DNA of 64,000 nucleotides, taken from assembly GCF_945859705.1 (NCBI RefSeq), contig NC_079135.1:120037551-120101550 (forward strand), given 5' to 3'. The position numbers and the translations under genes were made by a program. The notes below the pieces were generated by a model, which was not told the origin of the DNA, made no database searches, and saw only the letters and a list, made by a program, of their open reading frames with translations. Numbering within the stretch: the stretch's first letter is position 1; each line of letters starts with the position of its first letter. Positions 10,531-21,266 of this stretch are shown here, piece by piece. The DNA is from Episyrphus balteatus (lineage: Eukaryota > Arthropoda > Insecta > Diptera > Syrphidae).

Positions 10531-12872
10531 ATAAACCAATCGATCATCTAGAGGCAGACAAAATATGTAGATATAATACTACATTATCTTTTGTAAAACA
10601 AAAAAAATGATGTTATCCCTGTCTTGAGTGATCTGACAAGATAATTCAATCAAATAATAATTAAATTGTGTTAATGACACGATAATTATATGAGAATAAT
10701 GCGTTCACTAACAACCACCCCATCATAATCATTGACAATCACATTAACAACTTTATTATTCAAAATACCGCATGCTCACAAACCAAGTATGTACGAATAA
10801 TAATATTCTCAAAAGAGTGCTTATAGTAGTTGTTATTGTTTCTAAAAATAACATCAAAACAAAGTTAGCAAAAAAAAAAAAAAAAATTATATCAATAAGG
10901 ACATAAATAATGACACAATCCTTTGACAGCTCAACAATAGTACTCATTGTCGTTGTCGTATGTGATAGAAACTTCACTATGCAATATGAACAACAAACGA
11001 CATAATGACGATGATAATAATTAAACTGACACTCTAATGCAAATTCTTGAGTTTGTGTGTTCAACCTCCAGCATTATTTCGCAAAAAAAAAAACACACAC
11101 ACACAAAGGATATACAAGAACGGCACCACCAAACCCAAAATATATATTATATGGATGGTGTTCACATGCACTCCTACTTGAAGCTTATGTATGCGAACAA
11201 ACGCGCATAATTGATAGCTGACGGTTTTTTATAGCCTTCGTGTGCGAGAGTGGGTGGATGGTAAAGTGGGTGTAAGTGGGAATAGATTGATGTGGGTAGT
11301 GCAAAAAAGTTGCCTTTTTTCTTGTTAATTACACGTTCGAGAGTGAAGAATTGTCCTTGGGTTTGTATACAAAAGAAAATGGAAAGGTGAAAAAAAACTT
11401 CCCACAAAAACTTTTTGTCGAAGGGCTTTTGGAAATGAAATACTTTGTGTCGTGCTAAACTTTTTTTTTTTTTTTTCTGGTAAATAGAAAACCCTTTGAG
11501 TTTCTTTCGAAATTTATTTCAAGACTTAATTAAATCTGAAAGAAAAGTGTCAAGAATATTAATTTATCAAAGTAGCAATAAACACCCACAGTTTTTTTTT
11601 TTTATAGAAAAAAAGAACAAAGGTATCCATTTCAAGAAGGTACGCTGAAGTTAAGTTTCCAAGGAAATAAATCAAATTTACAACTGATTTCACCCACAGA
11701 AAAAAAATAAAATGCACAACTGGAAACCAACCACGCACTCACAATAAATTAAAATGTTTAATTTTAGAAAAAATGTTATTACACATGAATCTTGTTTTTT
11801 AGGTTGCCTATAAAATAAAGGTCAAAATTGTCATCTCTGCATTTGATGTGTTTTGGAAATGTTTTTAAAAATGTGTTTTCTTGTTATTTTTTGATTGTCC
11901 CTTTACTATGTTAAAATTAGCAAATTTGAAAGAGAAAAACTGCAGAGGACTAAGTATAAATAAATCTTATTCAACAAATTTTTCTAAAATATATTACAAA
12001 TAAACTAAGAAAACCTTATTAGACTCAAAAACCGTAAGATTTTATGTTACATTAATAAATGTTACGGTTTTTAAGTAATTTAAGTGTAAATTTTAAAATT
12101 GTGAACAATGATAAAAAAAAATTTTTCGAATTTAAGGTTTTTTCATTTTTTGCATTTTCCGAGAACATGTACTATGGTATACTAATGTAAATTTTTATTT
12201 ACACCATCAGAAAATAGAGATTTTAACGAACAAAATACCCACCGATTTTTTAAAAAAACCTAATATTTTGACACTTGAATTTTGGATTGAAAATAAGGGT
12301 GTTTTTTTTTTGATGATATGTGAAAATAAGCTGAAAAAAAAAATATATATTTTAAATCAATTAAATTATTGTTTATTTGAGACATAATAACAAACGTTTT
12401 CACAAAATTTCGTAAAAAAAAAACATTTTTTTGAAAAAGATAAAAATAAAAAACCAAAAACTCAGTTTTTTTTTGAAATTTTCACCTTAATTTTGAGGTT
12501 ATGTGAAAAAATTGTTCATACATAAGTTGTAGATCTTTTTATAACCTACAACTTTGCCATCCAACTTTTTTTCATAGAACTTGGAGTTTTGCCGAAAATC
12601 GTGATATACCATTTTTTACCATTAAAAACTCAACCCACCCACTTCCCGAACTCGGCTTGCGCGTAATTTATTTTTCCTTTCATTTTTATCATATTTACCT
12701 TCTTACCATATAACATGACTTTTTATCACGAATTATGTCGATCAAACTATAAAATTTTCTAGCATCCTAAACTGTATTTCCTGAAATTACGTTCACTGGA
12801 TTTTTGATCATAATAAATTATGTAAATCCCAAAACAAGCGCTCCTGGATTGAAGGTTAACAAATTGATGTAG
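10531..12872. other. AT-rich non-coding DNA with a CA microsatellite
   Basis: No gene seen. A (CA)7 tract lies at 11092-11105. The stretch 11220-11290 is G-rich (gtgggtggatgg... gtgggtgtaagtggg) without an open frame of interest. From 12100 to 12620 the sequence is repeat-like AT-rich DNA, but I found no second copy in the window. Confidence 0.5.
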
Positions 12873-13076
12873 ATATATCGACGGTTAAACCTCGTAGATA
12901 AGTCGTTTTTGCAAGTTTTCCAGAAATCAAAAAACAATATGTTGTGTTTCTTGTTTTTGTATGGAATCTATCAATACGAGCTTTTGAATTTCGTCATTCC
13001 TGAAAAATGTTCAAAACAACATTGTTGAACTGAATTTTTTGACTTACGAGGTTATGAAGTTTAACCGTCGATATAT
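12873..13076. mobile_element. Element G, copy 1: about 200-bp inverted-repeat element
   Basis: TATATCGACGGTTAAACCTC at the left is mirrored by 'gaagtttaaccgtcgatata' at the right, with 'aagtcgtttttgcaag' / 'gacttacgaggttat' inside. The same sequence occurs inverted at 59700-60740, interrupted by P2, and one end occurs at 53027-53055. There is no coding sequence. Confidence 0.75.
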
Positions 13077-13630
13077 GCTTTTTATAAATGAAACTAAAAC
13101 TCACTTTCAACATACATTTAATATATTTATTTATCCATACCTACAAAAAGGTGTGCTATGATAACTTTTATAATGCGAACTTTATAATATGCTTGCAGCA
13201 CCATTTGATGATTACGTTACTGACACTTTATTACATTTTGGTATAGTGCGTCAAATTTATTGGGATAACTTTAGTTTATTTTTTTTTTTTTGGGTAATTT
13301 ATGATGAATATTGTGTTCAATTGGAGTTAAGAAAAAAAAATATACCTAAAAATGATTCACTTTAATGTAATTTTAATCAATTTAAATTCCAGTTTTTGAA
13401 TTATGGAAGTGTTCCGGAAACGTTTTTTGGAAAAACAAAAAAACTGTTTTCTTATTAACACAAATATCTTTTATGTATGCCTATTATTTAATTCGGTAGC
13501 TCTGTATATTGGGATAACGGTATATCGAAATGTACATCATTATACCAATATAATTTCGTATTTCTGCGGAAGAAGTTTTGAAGCCGGAGCTTATATTTTC
13601 CGTTAACGCACAACGATTTGTCTCCTCAGT
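13077..13630. other. AT-rich non-coding DNA
   Basis: Nothing recognisable. The open frame around 13403-13606 shows no domain or codon pattern that would support a gene. Confidence 0.5.
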
Positions 13631-14608
13631 TAGGGTAAAGTCGGGGGATATGGCACCCATTTTCGTTTTTCGTTATTACTTGAGAAATAAAGAAGATTTC
13701 TATTTCAAACAAAAGCAGATTTATTTTAAAACTATTTCTTAAATACAAAATAGTTACATAAGTTTAATTGAAAGAAAATTTCTTGTTATTTTTTGCAAAA
13801 ATAAAAAACATTAAAAAAAACATGATTGAAAAAATGGAGGGTGATATGGCACCTAATCGAGGGTGATATGTGTTGTTGAAAGACGTACTCGAATCATGAA
13901 ACCAAAAGTGACATTATGATTACTGCCTTATTCCGCACTTTTCAGCCAATCTGAAAGATATTTGGCAAACTTTTATGTTCTGATCATTTAAGAAGCCTTT
14001 TTAATGTAGTTAAGTGTGAGGGGAATCGCAAAATGCTTAGGTCCTGCTTTTTTTTGACATTCAGCAGCCCCAACGGCTGCTGTGAGCTGGGTTTTAGCCC
14101 ACTTGGCCTGGTTTGCTGAAGTTTTTTGTAAATACAATTGTCAGTTCAAAAATAAATAGGTTGAAAAGTAGATGCGGGGGAAATGGCACCGGTGCCATAT
14201 ATCCCGAGGTTTTTGGGTGCCATATCCCCCATTTGACTACACTTATGTTTTCTTCAAATGACACGAATAATCACGTTTGCTTAGTTATTGCAATGAGGAA
14301 ACATAAAAATACAACCGTTACCGTTCTTTTTGTGTTAAAATGAACCCTCGGCGTCAAATACTTTTGGAATCACACGTACAACAATTTTACACAAAAAAAC
14401 TTTTCGCTCAAATTGAACTCACTTTTTTGTTTGTCCATTTTTTAAATTTAAGTGGCAATGGTTACTGCGGCTCCGAATGCATCCACTGAAAGCTTACGTC
14501 AGACTGAATTCTATTTTGCTCTTTTTGCTTTGAAAAGAAGTCATTAAGTGGGAGATATTGAAAGGGTGCCATATCACCCGTGGTGCCATATCACCCGACT
14601 TTACCCTA
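13631..14608. mobile_element. Element A2: TA-flanked inverted-repeat transposon
   Basis: The ends are TAGGGTAAAGTCGGG and its complement CCCGACTTTACCCTA, both bounded by TA. The word 'gggtgatatggcacc' or its complement recurs at about 13650, 13841, 13860, 14173, 14188, 14214, 14572 and 14583. The ends are related to element A (817-3889), but the internal word differs ('atatggcacc' against 'atgtggtac'). At 974 bp with no transposase frame, it is non-autonomous. Confidence 0.8.
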
Positions 14609-14775
14609 CCAGATCAATGATTTCTTCCGTAAAAAAACCAATTGAATATGTCCATTGGCGTTTTGAGGTTCCTAACACTCAATGGCAGTGACGCATCACA
14701 TCAAAACTTCATTGACGTAAAGACACATTGAGCTCTTACACCAGATCAATTTGGCAAGCTTTTTCGGGTCCTTTG
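14609..14775. other. Short spacer between A2 and the Harbinger-like MITE
   Basis: Non-coding. 'ccagatcaat' occurs next to A2 (14609) and again at 14733, possibly a small local duplication. Confidence 0.4.
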
Positions 14776-15022
14776 TTAGTGCCTGGCTACACAGTGATTT
14801 TTCAATCGATTGAAAAATCAAATGAGGTGGTGGCTACACAGTGTTGTGCCCAATCACGTTCCACTTTTACATTTTCTAGGAACAAACGTCAAAAGGAGGA
14901 CAAATTTGGCAATGGAACTGTACTGCCCTCAGAAAATTCAGTTCCCTTCGTGAGCATCTTCCCTCTTGCCTACAAACTCACTGCTTAGGCGATTGAAAAA
15001 TCACCGTGCAGCCAGGCACTTA
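14776..15022. mobile_element. Harbinger-like MITE H with TTA duplication
   Basis: Ends of 30 bp: GTGCCTGGCTACACAGTGAT... at 14779 and its inverted partner ...ATCACCGTGCAGCCAGGCAC ending at 15019. Each is flanked by TTA (14776-14778, 15020-15022). A 3-bp TWA duplication is typical of PIF/Harbinger. 'ggctacacagtg' recurs once inside (14832). The element is 241 bp. The open frame crossing it is judged to be chance. Confidence 0.75.
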
Positions 15023-15339
15023 TAGAGTCTCAATTGTTGGCCCAGTAGCCTCAAAGAACGGTAGGAGAATTTGAAATGGCAGATGAAGAACATGGGCACA
15101 GTTCTTCAGTTTCATCATCACTCTCCACATAATCGATGAATTCTGCCAATTGAACATCAGTCAATTCATCCAAATTAAATTTTTTGACTGTTTTCACGTT
15201 GACGGAGATCCATCTAATACATTATATTTTAATTTTATCATAAAATATAGCAATATTATTTCAACAATTATGTTTTTTAACACAAAACAAAGAAAACAAG
15301 AACAAAACCAAGGACGAACACTTTTTACACGTAAACAGG

Positions 15340-15363
15340 CAAGACCGTCTTGAGACGGTCTTG
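15340..15363. repeat. 24-bp near-perfect palindrome
   Basis: CAAGACCGTCT-TG-AGACGGTCTTG is an inverted repeat with a 2-base centre. A near copy, AGTCTTGAGACGGTCTT, lies at 15702-15719, about 360 bp away in the same orientation. It could be an end motif of an element whose other features have decayed, or a binding site. Confidence 0.6.
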
Positions 15364-17580
15364 ACTTTTTTTCTTCTACAAGACCCATTTCACTGTTTTT
15401 TCACTTCAATTTTATTATACAACAAATAAATAACATAGTCTACTTGCAGTAAAATTAATATTTATATATTTTTGCCTCTAAGATGTTTTTTTGCACACTT
15501 GAAAAATTGAAACTAAAAGAATTAATTTCCGAGCTAAATTCAATGAATTTTGATATTCAATTAATGACAGCTCTCACACACGTGGTCGAAGCTAAATGAA
15601 AAAGGTATCAAAATGTTAGTAAGAGAAAGTAACAACAAGTTTTTGTTGTTTAAACGAAAAATATTTGTTAAGTTTGACAATAAAGCAAAAAAACTGAAGG
15701 CAGTCTTGAGACGGTCTTATCCATTAGAGGGTTAAATGAATTTGAGCTGAAAAAAACATATACAGTTTAATATTATAAAGATGCATTTTTAGAAAAAAAA
15801 AAAAAATCGGTTTGCGAAATTCAATTTGAACATAAATTTGAGTTAACACAGAAATAATTAACTATCCAAAATGTTAGCACATATCAAAAACTTTATGATA
15901 TAAAATTAAATATATTTTTAAATAATTTATTTGTTCGAAAAATAAGTTATTTAATCAAAACCGTAATATGATATTTCAATGAAACCGATGACTCCTCTAA
16001 TCGAAACTTGTCCTCAATTTTGAGTGCGCTCTGTTCACGTTAAAGCCTCTGTTGAATTTCATAAAACTAGTTTTCTGCCTTTTGAATACAAAAATTCTAT
16101 ATCAAAATGCAAAACAAAAATTTCTATAAACTTAGTTCTGAAAATTTCAGATGAATACATTGTTCAAAGAAATTAGACTCTTTGACTATACTGCACTCCA
16201 AGCAAATTTAAATGAGATCGATTTTTTAAAAATTAAAAAAGTTGTAAAACTAAAAACAAAAAATTAAGATATTTTTTTTTTAAATTTTACTATACAAAAC
16301 GTAGCGAAATTGTATGGTCTTATCTATTTTACTGTGTGATAGTTCACTGATGTACATATGTATGTGTACTCAATATTTTTATGGAGTGGAAAATCGTTTG
16401 TTTTTGTTTATATCTGTAAAAAAAGTTGTTTTTTGTTTTATCTTTATTATTGCTTTAACATCAATTTCAACAAAAAAAAATCGATGCACAAATTATTATT
16501 ATAGCAAACAGTTAATTAAATTTTATAAAAAAACACATAAAAAAGTTAAAAAAACAAATAAAAATGAAAATGAATATCTAATGTCCTGTGCAACGTCCAT
16601 TCTTTGAAATATTATAATTTCGTTGAAAAAAAAATAAACATACATAAATTGAACCAAGCAATAACACATTAAAACAGTATATTTTTTTTAATGATTGCTT
16701 TTAATAACACATAAAATCATTTTGATCTTGTTTTTACAAAAAAAAAAGAGAAAAAACAAGTACAAACTTCATGATTATACATCAAGGCCTATTAAAACGA
16801 AAAAAAAAAAAAAAAAAACTGTACTGCATATTTTTTTTTAACTGAAAATAGAGAACTGAAATAACAAAGAAAATCAACTTTTCGCATAGGGAATGAGTAC
16901 GACTAGCATACAAATAGTGCGAGTGTATCTATTTCCATATTCACTTCCCGAATAACAGCTGCTAACAGAGTGCTACTCTATCGATACTTTTGCTATGAAC
17001 TTTCAGATAGATTTAGCTGGGGAAATTTATTTTGCATTTATTTGTTTTCATTTGCGTAAAATAGCTAAATAAACAGCAGATGGAAGTGTGTGTGTCTCGT
17101 TTATAGAAACTGTGCTTCGCTTCGAAAAGCAAAATATGTACTTTTATGAGTGTCACCTATATCCAAAGGATATGACAACAATGAAAGACGATGAAAACGA
17201 AGCTGACGCCGACACGCAAGCAACAGATCATTTTCACATAAAACTCATCATCCGTTGGCGATATGATGGTGGCAACATGTAGCGACAACTATGATGGTGG
17301 CGACCGGCAGTGCAAACATATAGCAAACGCATGACTCGCTAACACAAGCCAGCCCAAAAATGTTAATTACGGAAAAAATTCCTAGCCAAAAAGTCTGCTT
17401 TTGTGTAGAAACAAATATGGCTGCCAAACAAGTTGCATGTATTTCGAAATATGTAAATACAAAAGTCTTTTGAGGTTCTTATAACTAAAACTGGGCCTTT
17501 GAGACCAAAAATCATTAATCAATTAGTAGCTTCTTCATTCTCTTTTGTGCGTGAAACTCAAAGAAACAAAATTATACCTA
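15364..17580. other. AT-rich non-coding DNA
   Basis: No gene supported. Poly-A tracts are common (for example 16799-16819). The segment 17190-17340 is less AT-rich, with an open frame of about 64 codons, but has no recognisable domain. Confidence 0.5.
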
Positions 17581-17590
17581 TGCACAGAAC

Positions 17591-17863
17591 TGGCGCCCAA
17601 CGTTGAGGTAGATTATTTTCACTACCTAATTCAGGTCTTTTTTTCAGAGTAGTTCAAAGAGATTCATCACTTTGAAGTCTTTTTTTCGTAAAGAAAATCT
17701 TTAAAGTTGGGAATTGCCTACAAAATGAGATATTTGTAACGCAAAGGCACTTTATTGGCGCCCAACGTTGGATATCTTCATAGATTGTTTTTAATAATCC
17801 CTTTAAAATTTGAAATGGAAAACTTGGTTAAAGCAAACTCAATGCAAAAGTGGCGCCCAACGT
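17591..17863 (+). repeat. Three tRNA-Lys primer-binding-site-like words
   Basis: The 13-mer TGGCGCCCAACGT occurs three times in direct orientation at 17591-17603, 17756-17768 and 17851-17863. It is complementary to the 3' end of an insect lysine tRNA (…ACGUUGGGCGCCA), the primer used by some gypsy-group LTR retroelements. The downstream bases (tgagg, tggat, aaagg) do not continue the tRNA complement. No flanking LTR, gag or pol was found, so these may be remnants of a repeated leader or a different repeat. Confidence 0.5.
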
Positions 17864-17919
17864 AAAGGTAACTTTTTTTTTTAGTTATTAACAAAAGGAA
17901 CTTTCATCAATTTAAAAAG

Positions 17920-17965
17920 TATAAATAGTTGGCAACCACACGAAACAGTGCTAAGAACTTTCACT
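17920..17965 (+). promoter_or_regulatory. Candidate TATA-type core promoter
   Basis: TATAAATAG at 17920-17928 is followed about 26 to 40 bases later by initiator-like 'acagtgc' (17945) and 'ttcact' (17960). No coding sequence follows before element A3, so this may be a decayed retroelement promoter linked to the primer-site-like words just upstream, or chance. Confidence 0.25.
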
Positions 17966-18128
17966 ATTCTATCGCGTTGTCATTCACACTACTTCACAAG
18001 TAGGTAAACATATTTTAAATACCTACAGAACAAAAAAAAATCCACTGTTTCTATTTGCATTTTTAAAAATAGCATAAATATTTTTTTCTGCATCTTTCGT
18101 TGGTTAAATCGTCAATCTCAATATAACA

Positions 18129-19248
18129 TAGGGGAGAAGGGGGTACATTTGACATTTCGTCGGTGAAACCAGAAAACTGTGTAACTCCATTTTAGCAAAT
18201 TTTATAGGAGAGCAAAAAAACCAAATCGTTTTGAAGGCATTTGTATGAGTTTTCATTTTCTAATTTGCTAATAAAATAAAAGCTATGAATGTTAAGGGGA
18301 TTCTGAGTTTAAGGAAGGTAGATATTAGGTTTGTCTAACAGATGGTATTCAAATCTAATTTTCAGAAAATTTGGAGTTACACACTTTTCTGGTTTCACCG
18401 ACGATTTAGTTTTTAAAGGTCTATATTTTCGAAAACTGTAAATGTTTTCCAATGGTTTGTTTTTTTATTTGATTTATTCACTATTCTAGATTATACTAAC
18501 AGCCACGGGACCGGGGCACATTTGACTTTAAAAGGGGTACATTTGGCAATGTTGGATTAATCGCCACATCGTGTGCATTATATTTTTAAAACTATTAGCG
18601 GATCTTGCTCGTTTATTGTTTGATTAGAAAAAAAAATACATTTTTGGTTTTAAACAATCTACTACCTAAACAATATATCGCAAAATATAAATAAAAAAAT
18701 CATTTTCTAAAAAGAAGAAGAAAAAACAAAAAAAAAAAACCATAAAATATTTCAAAAAATCCCACCATTTAAATCTTATTCAAAATAATCGATGTCGATT
18801 TATTTTTAAATAATTTATTTAATTTATATTTCCCAAAAATCAACGTAAGACTGTGCTCACATTGCAAAAGTCAAAGGTGCCCCGAAGAAGCCTCATAACT
18901 ATTTTTCTTTTTTTTTTTTAATAACTAATACTATTTTTTTACAAAGCTGGTTTTAATTTACTAAAGTTTTAAAGCTATCAAAATATTGATTCACCATTAA
19001 AAAAAAAAACTATTTTATTAGGTTCAAAAAGGTTTATTAGGTCAAAAATTAGATCAGAAATACGGAAAACACGAAAACACGTGGTACTCCGCGAAAAGTT
19101 AATGAAAGACTGAGAAATTTCACAACATTTCCTTAAATCAAACTAAGCTTCTTTCTTCATCCAAATTATTCTTTATTAAAGGCCCGATCATACCGAAAAA
19201 TGCAAAGTTAAATGTGCCCCGGTGTCAAATGCACACTCACTTACCCTA
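18129..19248. mobile_element. Element A3: TA-flanked inverted-repeat transposon
   Basis: Left end TA-GGGGAGAAGGGGGTACATTTGAC (18129), right end complementary to TA-GGGTAAGTGAGTGTGCATTTGAC (ending 19248), both bounded by TA. The word 'ggggtacatttgac' / 'gtcaaatgtgcccc' recurs at 18143, 18515, 18535, 18875 and 19212. A separate internal inverted repeat, 'gtcggtgaaaccagaaaact' (18159) against 'cttttctggtttcaccgac' (18387), encloses about 200 bp. Non-coding. Confidence 0.7.
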
Positions 19249-19675
19249 ATGGGCTATATAGATACATAGTGTAAGAGTGCTGCAGACAATGAAGCATGCA
19301 AATTTTCACCGCTTGGCTTAGAGACACTAACAAAATTGATGCGACAAAACTGCTGCAAATGACATTTTCATGATAGGATGTCTAACGCAATGGGGTTAAC
19401 GAACGAGTACCTAAGAGTACTTTAGATATGTTTTTTTTTTTTTAATAAAAATAAACTAAATTCAGTTTTTTTGCGGGATGTAAGGTATTTAAAAAAAAAA
19501 ACTTCCGGAAACCATAAGTTTAGAAAAAAAAAACACTTTTTATATGGGAAAAGTGTTTGCAATAGTTAGAGTAGTGTACCAGAGACCACAAAATTACTTA
19601 ACAATACGATGAATTGCGAAGACAATATTAATGCACCTACTGAGTGTTTAATAAATTATTTCTAGCTAAATATAA
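19249..19675. other. AT-rich non-coding DNA
   Basis: Nothing recognised between A3 and repeat E2. Confidence 0.5.
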
Positions 19676-20609
19676 ATAAAATGCACGACTGGGTCGCACG
19701 AATTTGCTCTTAGAGTTAAAGTTGCTTAAATTTTTTAGACTTTTTATATAGTTGGAAAAAAAAAATAAAATTCGTTAAAAAAAAAAATAAAATAAAATCT
19801 GAAATCAAATCGCCCTCCAAAACAAGTATGCAGTTTTGATTGATATATTAACATGTATTTTTAGAAAAAAAATTTTCAAAATCGTTAGAGCCGTTTTTTA
19901 AAAAACTAATTTTTTATAAATAATTTTTTGGAAAAAAAATTTTAAAATAAAATTGGTATGCCATTTTATAGAAATCACTAATCAACATCTAGAAACAAAA
20001 TTTCAAAAACATTCAATGTCCCGTTTTCGAAAATTTGATTTTTCAAAAAAAAAATTTCAAATTTTTTTTAAAAATCCAAAAATTATTTTTTTCAAAATTT
20101 AATTTTTGGCTTATACTTAAATTATATAAATGCTTCTTCACAAAAAGTTTCGTTGTAATCGAATAAGCGGTTTCGGAGATAATCGGATTTGAAAAAAAAA
20201 CGGTTCTATGGCAGGTACCGTTAATAATGATTTTGAAAAAAAAAAATTTTTCATTGAAAGATAGACCTTGTCTTAAAACTCATATTTAAATTTTTCAAAC
20301 AAAATCATTGGAGCCGTTTTCGAGATATTTCAATTTTACTAAAAATCGGTATATGACAAGTACCGTTATTTTTGGTCCAAAAAAATTAATTCCAAAAACC
20401 CCTCTGGAGAGTCGCCAAATAACACTACATACCAAGTTTGACATTGATTGGTCCATCCGTTTAGGCAGACAGACAGACAGACAGACAGACGGACTTCCGG
20501 GATCCACTTTTTTGGCATTGTCTACCATCGTAATGTCATGGAAAAATGTTATCTCAACTTTTTTTTTGTACGAATGCATAACTTGATATATAGTACCTAT
20601 ATCGCAAGT
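19676..20609 (-). repeat. Dispersed repeat E, copy 2 (inverted)
   Basis: This is a full-length relative of E1 on the opposite strand, with both borders and the GTCT-type run (20464-20492). It lacks the piggyBac-like flanks of P1, which shows that E is a unit separate from P1. Open frames on either strand come from the repeat and are not genes. Confidence 0.75.
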
Positions 20610-20914
20610 AAAAATTAATCAAATCAAAAAAAAAAAAAAATCAAAAAAATAAAATAAGGTAGCTAAATTTAAAAAAAGAAAAAAGCAAAATATTAATACC
20701 AAATAGGATTTATATGTTGAAAAAAAAAAAATATTACAAAAAACGTAACGCCGTTTGCCTTAATCGGAGTTTTTGAAGAAACTTAAAAACTCAGAATTGT
20801 TAGAAACAAAAAAATAACAAGTTCTTAGAATCCTTTTTCGTTTGACCAAGAGCGAACAGTGAGACTTCGAATAAAAGCAAACAGATTAACAGCACTTGCC
20901 ATAGAACCATTTTT
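20610..20914. other. AT-rich spacer between E2 and E4
   Basis: Poly-A rich, with no feature seen. Confidence 0.5.
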
Positions 20915-21266
20915 ACTTCCGATATAGGTACTATAGGGCAAGTTTAGGATTCGTAAAAAAAATCGAACTCGAGATAACAATTTTACATGCCATTACGATG
21001 ATGGAGAGTGCCAAAAAAGTGGGTCCTGCAATTCTGTCTGTCTGTCTGTCCGTCTGTCTGTCTGTCTGTCCGTCTGTAGGCACCTCGAGCTAGAGCCTTG
21101 AAACTTGTTAGTTAACAGTCTTAGGCGATTCCCTAGATTAGAAATCGAACATTTTTTTCGATTTTTAATTTCTTTAAAATATCAAATTTTTTATTTGTCT
21201 CTAATTTTCTTGAATTAATAGCTAATAAGAGCAAGTACGTGCGACCCCAGTCGTGCATTTTATTTT
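20915..21266 (+). repeat. Dispersed repeat E, copy 4 (short, different middle)
   Basis: It has the E left border (acttccgatataggtactat), the 'ccaaaaaagtgggtcctgc' segment, a GTCT run and the E right border ('gcgaccccagtcgtgcattt'). It is only about 350 bp, and its middle ('cacctcgagctagagccttg…') does not match E1-E3. Confidence 0.7.

Noticed and set aside
14728..14988. 86-codon open frame
   Set aside because: It crosses into the Harbinger-like MITE through its terminal repeat; no motif.
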